Both the position numbers and the translations under genes were made by a program. From an uncultured Lachnospiraceae bacterium (lineage in GTDB: Bacteria; Bacillota; Clostridia; Lachnospirales; Lachnospiraceae), in NCBI GenBank assembly GCA_910577735.1, contig CAJTOO010000028.1, forward strand, positions 1 through 35,979: a stretch of 35,979 nucleotides of DNA, given 5' to 3'. Positions 1 through 5,421 of this stretch are shown piece after piece; position 1 is the first letter of the stretch, and every line of letters starts with the position of its first letter. The notes below the pieces were generated by a model. The model searched no databases and was not told where the DNA came from. It saw only the letters and a program-made list of their open reading frames with translations.

Positions 1-282
1 CCTGCACAGAAGACGGAAAAAATCATCTACCATCTTCTGCTCCCAATATGAGTATTCTGACTGGTATGAGCAGCTTGGCGGAGATGACAGCCCACTTGCC
101 GATGCCATCATAGACAGAATCGCTCATGACAGTTATATGATCAACATCACCAGCATTGATCCCCAGAATGACAAATCAATGCGTGAGGTATATGGATTAG
201 ATAAAGCATTACGCGAGTAAACTCGCAATAACGGTTTCCGCCAGCCCGGATATGCGGTTTCACCGCACAAGAATATTCACAC
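1..282 (+). mobile_element. 3' end of an IS21-family insertion sequence (partial)
   Basis: The window opens inside an IS21-type element. The C-terminal part of its helper ATPase IstB runs to 220 and is followed by about 60 bp of non-coding terminal sequence. That stretch contains a hairpin at 253-267 (TGCGGT and ACCGCA around TTC). The right boundary is inferred at about 280-283: from there leftwards a minus-strand AlbA_2-like reading frame is lost, and the element would end in CA as IS21 ends usually do. The left part, including the istA transposase, lies outside the window, so neither terminal inverted repeats nor target duplication could be checked. Confidence 0.6.
2..220 (+). CDS. istB: IstB-like ATP-binding helper protein of an IS21 element, C-terminal part
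   Basis: This is a partial gene, open at the window edge; 72 residues are visible. IstB is the AAA+ ATPase that assists the IstA transposase of IS21 elements in target choice. The visible part contains the stretch STIFCSQYEYSDWYEQLGG, then LADAIIDRIAHDSY and a basic tail. This matches the usual end of IstB/DnaC-like proteins (phrases of the type T-I-F-x-S-Q followed by A-I-L-D-R-I-V-H). Walker A and B motifs would lie upstream of the window. The frame is intact to its TAA stop. Codon use is AT-rich like the rest of the first 4 kb. Identification is by family resemblance only, but the motif combination is distinctive. Confidence 0.75.
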   Translation: MHRRRKKSSTIFCSQYEYSDWYEQLGGDDSPLADAIIDRIAHDSYMINITSIDPQNDKSMREVYGLDKALRE

Positions 283-375
283 AATTTCGGATGGATTAAA
301 GCCTTCCTTATATTCTATTCGATTTTGCCCTACTTTACGCCCTTCTAGCAGGGTTTCTATTTTTATTGGAATCAT
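277..375 (-). pseudogene. Truncated AlbA_2 (Schlafen-type) domain protein, N-terminal 32 codons
   Basis: A minus-strand reading frame starts with ATG at 375 behind a good GGAG site 8 nt upstream. It encodes MIPIKIETLLEGRKVGQNR followed by IEYKEGFNPSEIV and then a stop. This strongly resembles the first residues of AlbA_2/AAA_4-type ATP-binding proteins, whose N-terminus usually reads like L-L-E-G-R-x-V-E-x-N-R-x-E-Y-K-E-G-W-N-P followed by residues leading to I-C-A-F-A-N-D. The frame leaves that pattern just where IS21 terminal sequence begins, so the gene was most likely broken by insertion of the element. The original protein would be several hundred residues longer. Such proteins are common on mobile and defence islands; no function is claimed for the stub. 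Confidence 0.5.
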
Positions 376-460
376 ATAATCATCTCCATTGTTGATATAT
401 ATGCAATTGAATTAGGGATCTTGTGTAAGTTTACGCAAGGTTTCCCCAAGCTATTGCTTT

Positions 461-490
461 ATTATCTGCCAAAAAAGTTATATAAATCAA
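461..490 (-). promoter_or_regulatory. Candidate promoter for the truncated AlbA_2 gene
   Basis: On the minus strand TTGATT (485-490) and GATAAT (461-466) are separated by 18 bp, about 85 bp upstream of the ATG at 375. The match is fair, not perfect, and the surrounding DNA is AT-rich, which raises the chance of a coincidental hit. Confidence 0.35.
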
Positions 491-559
491 CATATCTTAG
501 TGGCAGAATGCTTTATATTGCGACTATACCTCCCAGTTTTCTCTATCTTATGTCCGAAA

Positions 560-1684
560 TCATTTTATACACTCTTCGCACATTTTTTCACAGTCCATCA
601 TCTGATATCTTTCATTATTTCTAACTACTCCAACATAGGGAACACCTTTTCTTTTACATATATCAATAATTTCTCTCCGCTGATCATTTATCATATTCAC
701 ACCTAAGTATACTCTGGTAATCGGATAAAATTTACAGTTATAATTATCCGCCAGTAAGTTGTCACATGATACTAAACGCCACTCCTCCTGTGATTTCCAC
801 ATAGACTTACTCTTTGCCAGCACTCCATACTTATAAATTGCAGACAAATACTCTTCATCCAGTTCTTTTTCACTATACTCCAAACATCTATCTAATACAT
901 CTGTTCTTGCATCGCTATAAATGACTGGAAATAAGTTATTACACAGTTTATCCGTTCTGCACGACAAAACAGGAATTTCATACTCAATACAAAATCCTTG
1001 ATTATTGTCGGCATATTGGTTTGACCACATGTTAATCATATAAGGAGATAGCGTAAAACATGCTATTCTAAAACGGTTCATCATCTTTGCTATATCAGCA
1101 TATTCATCTGAAATCGCCTTATAAAAAGCAGTTTGCCAAATATTATCATGTCCTTCGCAACTCAAAAGGACCGTTTTTAAATTCAAACAAAAAATATTCC
1201 TTCGATAATCTTCCCGTGTCGACAATTGTTTGATTCCAAATATTTGTTCTAAGTTTATTCCACAACGCATCTTATTATATAAAAAAGCGGAGAACTCCAC
1301 CACATTTCTGTTATAGCTCCATTCCTCATTTATTTCCATTCCACATGTCTTTGCATAATACGCTATACGCAGTCTTGCAAATTCTTCTATATTAATTGAT
1401 AACGTGCAATCATAATTATCATCAAAATTTTTAATCTCCTGCAAATATACTGTATTATTCTCCAGTGCTTCTATAGAGTAATTTATTCCATCAATCACTT
1501 TATTTGAATAATACTTGTATAGTTTAGAGGGCATACTTCCATGCCTTCTAAGACCAAACTCCTCCCAAGTCATTTCATTCAGTTCTTCATATGTATATTT
1601 TCCTCCACATACATAATAATATGGATCTGGTTTTTCAATTTCAGGCTTACGAAATCCTTCCTGCAGGAAAATTGTTTCTTTCAC
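560..1684 (-). CDS. DUF2971 domain-containing protein
   Basis: The protein has 374 residues. The middle region resembles DUF2971 proteins: a lysine/tyrosine-rich segment (SKLYKYYS) followed by NFDDNYD, then SPYMINMWSNQYADNNQGFC leading to a GFCIEYE-type motif, and near the C-terminus KSQEEWRL. In the family the corresponding motifs read like P-x-x-L-Y-K-Y, F-N-D-P-x-D, M-W-x-H-Y-A-x-x-H-x-G-x-C-I-x-F and E-W-R. The biochemical role of DUF2971 is not known to me. Members are often found near toxins, phage genes and defence loci. No signal peptide or membrane span is visible, so it is probably cytoplasmic. The start is a GTG at 1684 with AGGAGG only 4 nt upstream. It is the last gene of the accessory cluster begun by the HTH gene, although 75 bp separate it from the broken gene upstream. 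Confidence 0.65.
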   Translation of the reverse strand: MKETIFLQEGFRKPEIEKPDPYYYVCGGKYTYEELNEMTWEEFGLRRHGSMPSKLYKYYSNKVIDGINYSIEALENNTVYLQEIKNFDDNYDCTLSINIEEFARLRIAYYAKTCGMEINEEWSYNRNVVEFSAFLYNKMRCGINLEQIFGIKQLSTREDYRRNIFCLNLKTVLLSCEGHDNIWQTAFYKAISDEYADIAKMMNRFRIACFTLSPYMINMWSNQYADNNQGFCIEYEIPVLSCRTDKLCNNLFPVIYSDARTDVLDRCLEYSEKELDEEYLSAIYKYGVLAKSKSMWKSQEEWRLVSCDNLLADNYNCKFYPITRVYLGVNMINDQRREIIDICKRKGVPYVGVVRNNERYQMMDCEKMCEECIK

Positions 1685-1758
1685 ACTGCCTCCTATCTGC
1701 CATTACGGTTTTATCTACTCACTCTAAATCCATACTCTTTCTTTAATCTTTCAAAATG

Positions 1759-2016
1759 TCAAAAGCTACTGGACATGCTTCTTCTTTCACTTTCTCTGGC
1801 TGAATCATACGCAAGATTCTCTCCGGAAAACTTCACGCTGCTCTGCACAGCTCTATTTAGAAGCCTTGTAGCTCCCTTCTCATCTTCAAACACAATAACA
1901 TTAAGGGCATTAACTACTTTATCTGGTGTACCCATATCTTCAAGGGAGGACATCTTACTAACAGCGGTACTTGCAGCCTAATCGTTTATTTTCTTATAGT
2001 ATTCTTCCCATGTCAT
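1759..2016 (-). pseudogene. Small unrecognised gene interrupted by an in-frame amber codon
   Basis: From an ATG at 2016 the frame reads MTWEEYYKKIND, meets TAG at 1978-1980, and continues in the same frame as AASTAVSKMSSLEDMGTPDK and beyond, for a further 73 residues to 1759. The two parts look like one protein: the first ends in a helix-like segment that in my recollection of similar small proteins continues with Trp, and TGG to TAG is a single change. The second part alone could start at the ATG at 1953, but no ribosome binding site is seen there. The C-terminus (ENLAYDSARESERR) may also have drifted by frameshift. It lies 18 nt after the zinc-ribbon gene. I do not recognise a function. Amber readthrough is possible but less likely than simple decay. 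Confidence 0.45.
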
Positions 2017-2034
2017 ACAAACACCGTTTTTCAA

Positions 2035-2805
2035 TTAGCAAATCTCTTTTAACCGTACTCTTTGCGAATAATTCGGTCTATCTATTACTATCTCGTCCAT
2101 ATTTAAAATTTTAATCATTGATAACAGATTTGCTAATAGTTGTTTTACATCTTTCCGATAAGGTTTTGGGTCTGATACAAGTGAATTATGTAATTTCTCT
2201 GATATTGCGCCAAAGTACATACAACCGTCATTTTCCTTCAACACGTTCAGCAACCACAGATATGCATTACTCCATCTAAACGTGTCTTTTACATACGCTA
2301 AATCATCATTGTACTGCAAATCTAAGAATGAAATATATTCTCCTGTTTGCACAGAGTTCTTATCTGGAAGTTCATAAGAAAACAAGGTGGTTATCTTAGG
2401 ATTAAATATATTGTTCACCAATTCGTCATATGCCTCTTTTATGGACTTAATCTTCTCAAGAGACCATTTATTGATTTCAGTTGTAGAGATTTTTTCTTTT
2501 TTTCCGTTTATGAAATATGCCCCACTGCCATACCACACAGATGCCGTATCATAACAGTGCGGATGCCGTTTCCCTTGTATCAATGCAAGAAGTACTCTTT
2601 CCTCTGGAAATACTGGTCTTACATCAGTTGCAATATACTTACCCACTGTTCCGCATCTTGGGCACATCGGTTCAAATACCGGAATATTACAATCATCACA
2701 CCAGTATAATGTTGTAGACATAATTGTTTTAGTTTGGCAGGATGTTTTCACACACTTGTCGACATTCATAGGTATTTTGCAATTCGGGCAAACTCTTTCT
2801 ACCAT
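2035..2805 (-). CDS. Zinc-ribbon protein resembling the N-terminus of PAPS-reductase-like proteins
   Basis: The protein has 256 residues. Residues 6-52 hold two CxxC-type zinc-ribbon pairs (C6-C9, and the WCDDCN and MCPRCG motifs near 35-51), followed by a conserved-looking stretch with RPVFPEERVLLALI. This order (CDDC, PxCxxCG, RPVFPEER, then a W and a YFINGK motif) is what I recall at the N-terminus of a group of phosphoadenosine-phosphosulfate-reductase-like proteins in Clostridia and Bacteroidia. The ATP-pyrophosphatase part that should follow, with an SGGKDS-like loop, is absent. The remaining 130 residues are not recognised. It could be a shortened paralogue or a separate family sharing the front domain. 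The start is supported by GAGGAG in front of the ATG. It lies 15 bp after the HTH gene and probably shares its transcript. Confidence 0.45.
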   Translation of the reverse strand: MVERVCPNCKIPMNVDKCVKTSCQTKTIMSTTLYWCDDCNIPVFEPMCPRCGTVGKYIATDVRPVFPEERVLLALIQGKRHPHCYDTASVWYGSGAYFINGKKEKISTTEINKWSLEKIKSIKEAYDELVNNIFNPKITTLFSYELPDKNSVQTGEYISFLDLQYNDDLAYVKDTFRWSNAYLWLLNVLKENDGCMYFGAISEKLHNSLVSDPKPYRKDVKQLLANLLSMIKILNMDEIVIDRPNYSQRVRLKEIC

Positions 2806-2820
2806 GAAAACTCCTCATTT

Positions 2821-3045
2821 TTAAATATTCTGTTTTTCTTCTCTTTTTTCGTAAGTCAATACGATATCATAGCCCAAGGCTTCCATCATCTGAACGAAAG
2901 TCTTATTTACCACTCCGTCCTTTTTTTTGATGATGCGATTTACATACTGTCCTGTTGTCCCCACAGCTTCCCCTAATTGTTGCTGTGTCATTTTCGCTTC
3001 TAAGCACTTAATCTTGGTATCAATTTCAATGTCATTTTTAATCAT
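2821..3045 (-). CDS. Small XRE-family helix-turn-helix protein
   Basis: The protein has 74 residues. An HTH lies at about residues 18-45 (MTQQQLGEAVGTTGQYVNRI), with the Q-x-x-L-G-x-x-V-G-x-x-x-x-x-V-N spacing of Cro/CI-type repressors, and an amphipathic tail with YDIVLTYEKRE follows. It has no effector or dimerisation domain of note. It is the first gene of the accessory operon, followed after 15 bp by the zinc-ribbon gene. Upstream is a textbook promoter enclosed by two palindromic 19-bp repeats, so it very likely represses its own operon; that is inference. The start is ATG with AGGAAA upstream. Confidence 0.75.
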   Translation of the reverse strand: MIKNDIEIDTKIKCLEAKMTQQQLGEAVGTTGQYVNRIIKKKDGVVNKTFVQMMEALGYDIVLTYEKREEKQNI

Positions 3046-3067
3046 TTTAGTTTTCCTATATAATACT

Positions 3068-3086
3068 AATCGGATTATTTAATAAT
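3068..3086. promoter_or_regulatory. Putative operator copy 1 of the HTH repressor
   Basis: Plus-strand AATCGGATTATTTAATAAT, matching copy 2 at 17 of 19 positions. It contains the dyad ATTATT-T-AATAAT. It covers about +2 to +20 of the predicted transcript, a place where binding would block initiation. Confidence 0.6.
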
Positions 3087-3094
3087 ACTATTTT

Positions 3095-3123
3095 AGTATA
3101 GAACTTTTGGGGGAATTTTTCAA
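3095..3123 (-). promoter_or_regulatory. SigmaA promoter of the HTH-led accessory operon
   Basis: Minus strand: -35 TTGAAA at 3118-3123, 17-bp spacer, -10 TATACT at 3095-3100. Initiation is expected near 3088, giving a leader of about 43 nt before the ATG at 3045. The -35 hexamer and the start region are each covered by one of the 19-bp repeats. Confidence 0.75.
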
Positions 3124-3140
3124 TCGCATTATTTGATAAT
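3122..3140. promoter_or_regulatory. Putative operator copy 2 of the HTH repressor
   Basis: Plus-strand AATCGCATTATTTGATAAT, in direct orientation to copy 1 and 54 bp away centre to centre (about five helical turns). It contains the dyad ATTAT-N3-ATAAT and abuts the -35 hexamer. Confidence 0.6.
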
Positions 3141-3649
3141 CCAGCACCTATTAGTTAGTTTGAAAATTCAATCTAGCGCATTATCATTCTTGCATGTATG
3201 ATAACATTTACAAGTAACACAGAAGCTTTTACAATATCTTTAATTTTGATTGAATGTCTTTTCTACCCAATAAACAAATCTATCCATTCAAGTTTTCTCC
3301 TTTTCACAAAACCATAATAAATCTTAACGTGTCCGTTATTTAGGACTTATTCATCTGCAGTACGAACATCTCCCCCCTCTTCTTTACATTCATTTTCCTA
3401 AATGATATATTTTTATTGAATAACTATCCTATATTTTTAACTTTTGGTCATCGTGGTCAAAAAATAAAAGGACTACCTATATCTGAACATCCAGTAGATT
3501 AAAATAAGACTTGGTTAGAAAACCTGTAAAACCGTTCTTCTTCTGACTTGTCCTATTATGTCGTACCCAATCCTTTAATCAATATCGCCAAACTCATTTT
3601 AATACCATCCTTAAATAATCTTTCAAATTCTACTTCAGCATCATATTGA
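3141..3649. other. Non-coding AT-rich gap upstream of the accessory operon
   Basis: No convincing gene, RNA or terminator was found in this stretch. A 32-codon minus-strand piece (about 3556-3660) looks protein-like but has neither start nor clear family. The region probably marks decayed mobile DNA between the accessory cluster and the tuf terminator. Confidence 0.4.
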
Positions 3650-3955
3650 CAATCACGAAATCCTCTTTTTCAAGTCTTAACAAAGTACCATACTCAGATA
3701 CCCTATTTATTACCTGCAACGAATACGCCAGCCGAAAAAAAATATTATGCCACCCGCTTCTTACAGAGTTTACAAAATCCCAAAATAAGACTGTATTCCC
3801 GCATTCGCAGAGGCAAACTGCCTGCTAACACACCCCTCATGGATCAGCTAATGGCACTTCATGACGAATATACTAAAAAATATGAGAGCACACACCATAA
3901 AGACCGAAAAACCATATGGAAAAAATATATAGAAAGAAATAATTACCCAAGTTAG
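3650..3955 (+). pseudogene. Coding remnant without a start codon, unrecognised
   Basis: An open frame of 101 codons runs from just after a TGA at 3647 to TAG at 3953, with protein-like composition: KKYYATRFLQSLQN, then RLYSRIRRGKLPANTPLMDQ, and the basic end KDRKTIWKKYIERNNYPS. No usable start or ribosome binding site precedes it. The only in-frame ATGs, near 3839 and 3851, would leave under 40 residues. It looks like the 3' end of a gene whose beginning has been lost or shifted. I do not recognise the family. It lies in the AT-rich accessory segment, on the opposite strand to the neighbours. Confidence 0.3.
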
Positions 3956-4060
3956 ATTTTTCAAAATCTTAAAAAGGATAGTAAAACAGATATTTTTATA
4001 AGAATTATTAAATTTTTGTTACCATTCTGTTATCACAACTTACCAATATCAACAAACCGC

Positions 4061-4095
4061 GAAAAAGGACTTTCCGAAAAGTCCCGGAAAGTCCT
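4061..4095 (-). terminator. Rho-independent terminator after tuf
   Basis: A perfect 10-bp stem (4066-4075 pairing with 4086-4095, minus-strand arms AGGACTTTCC and GGAAAGTCCT) has a 10-nt loop. It is followed on the minus strand by a run of T at 4062-4066, just 22 bp after the tuf stop. It closes the core operon and marks the border with the accessory DNA. Confidence 0.9.
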
Positions 4096-4116
4096 ATAAA
4101 ATCAATACTTTTTCAA

Positions 4117-5304
4117 TTACTCAATGATAGTAGCAACCCTACCAGATCCAACAGTTCTACCACCCTCACGGATAGCAAAGGTAAGACCCTGCTCCATAGC
4201 GATAGGATGAATCAGCTCAATCGTCATCTCTACGTTATCACCAGGCATGCACATCTCTGTACCCTCAGGAAGATTACATACACCTGTGATATCAGTTGTT
4301 CTGAAATAGAACTGAGGTCTGTAATTGTTGAAGAAAGGTGTATGACGGCCACCCTCGTCCTTGGTCAGTACATATACCTGAGCTGTAAATTTCTTGTGGC
4401 AGGTAACTGTACCAGGTTTCGCAAGAACCTGTCCTCTTTCGATATCTGTTCTCTGGATACCACGAAGCAGAACACCTACGTTATCACCAGCCTGAGCCTC
4501 GTCAAGCAGCTTACGGAACATCTCGATACCTGTTACAACAGATTTTTGTGTCTCTTCCTTTACACCGATGATTTCAACTTCATCAGACATATGCAATGTA
4601 CCACGCTCTACTCTACCAGTAGCAACGGTACCACGGCCTGTGATGGAGAATACATCCTCGATAGGCATAAGGAAAGGCTTATCTGTATCACGCTGAGGAT
4701 CCGGAATATAGTCGTCAACTGTGCTCATGAGCTCCATGATCTTATCGCCCCACTCGCCGTTAGGATCTTCCAGAGCCTTAAGAGCAGAACCCTTAATAAT
4801 CGGGCAATCTGTGAACTCATACTCCTCTAACTGCTCTGTGATTTCCATCTCAACCAGCTCAAGCAGCTCAGGATCGTCTACCATATCACACTTGTTCATG
4901 AATACTACGATATAAGGAACGCCTACCTGACGGGACAGAAGGATATGCTCCTTAGTCTGAGCCATAACACCATCAGTAGCTGCTACTACAAGGATAGCGC
5001 CGTCCATCTGAGCTGCACCAGTGATCATGTTCTTTACATAGTCAGCATGGCCAGGGCAGTCAACGTGAGCGTAATGTCTCTTATCTGTCTCATACTCAAC
5101 GTGAGCAGTAGAGATTGTGATACCTCTTTCTCTCTCTTCGGGAGCTTTATCGATATTCTCGAAATCTGTAGCTGTGTTACCAGCAACTCTCTCGGAAAGC
5201 ACTTTTGTGATTGCTGCTGTCAGAGTTGTTTTACCATGATCGACATGACCAATGGTACCAATATTACAATGGGGTTTGTTTCTTTCAAATTTAGCTTTAG
5301 CCAT
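4117..5304 (-). CDS. tuf: Elongation factor Tu
   Basis: EF-Tu is the GTPase that carries aminoacyl-tRNA to the ribosomal A site; it is cytoplasmic. At 395 residues it has the normal length. The GTPase domain shows the P-loop GHVDHGKT at 19-26, the switch I segment with RGITI, DCPGH near 81-85 and NKCD near 136-139. The two beta-barrel domains follow, with GRGTVATGRVERG and the C-terminal end GRVATIIE. The start ATG has AAGGAGG upstream. It is the last gene of the str cluster, 117 bp after fusA, with its own promoter in the gap and a strong terminator behind, so it can be transcribed both with fusA and alone. This is the only tuf copy in the window. Confidence 0.98.
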   Translation of the reverse strand: MAKAKFERNKPHCNIGTIGHVDHGKTTLTAAITKVLSERVAGNTATDFENIDKAPEERERGITISTAHVEYETDKRHYAHVDCPGHADYVKNMITGAAQMDGAILVVAATDGVMAQTKEHILLSRQVGVPYIVVFMNKCDMVDDPELLELVEMEITEQLEEYEFTDCPIIKGSALKALEDPNGEWGDKIMELMSTVDDYIPDPQRDTDKPFLMPIEDVFSITGRGTVATGRVERGTLHMSDEVEIIGVKEETQKSVVTGIEMFRKLLDEAQAGDNVGVLLRGIQRTDIERGQVLAKPGTVTCHKKFTAQVYVLTKDEGGRHTPFFNNYRPQFYFRTTDITGVCNLPEGTEMCMPGDNVEMTIELIHPIAMEQGLTFAIREGGRTVGSGRVATIIE

Positions 5305-5378
5305 TTCTAAAGTCCTCCTTAAATTGATTTACTTTCTTTGTTACAAAAATAGTCCACCTAATTAATCAGCTATCTTTG

Positions 5379-5407
5379 ATTATATTAAAGATTGCCAAGT
5401 TTTTCAA
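5379..5407 (-). promoter_or_regulatory. SigmaA promoter of tuf
   Basis: Minus strand: TTGAAA at 5402-5407, 17-bp spacer, consensus TATAAT at 5379-5384, with predicted initiation near 5372. The elements begin just past the fusA stop codon (5422), so tuf can be expressed above the rest of the operon. The leader is about 68 nt. Confidence 0.75.
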
Positions 5408-5421
5408 GCACTTTCTTTGTC

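Noticed and set aside
421..706. Short plus-strand open frames opposite the DUF2971 gene end
   Set aside because: They lack ribosome binding sites, have low-complexity hydrophobic composition typical of antisense AT-rich DNA, and overlap a convincing gene.
3556..3660. Minus-strand stretch reading DAEVEFERLFKDGIKMSLAI
   Set aside because: Protein-like for about 32 codons but closed by stops on both sides, no start and no family I can name; mentioned only as possible decay.
4207..4830. Long plus-strand frames inside tuf, fusA, rpoC and rpoB
   Set aside because: They are shadows of strongly conserved genes on the other strand; no ribosome binding sites or recognisable domains.
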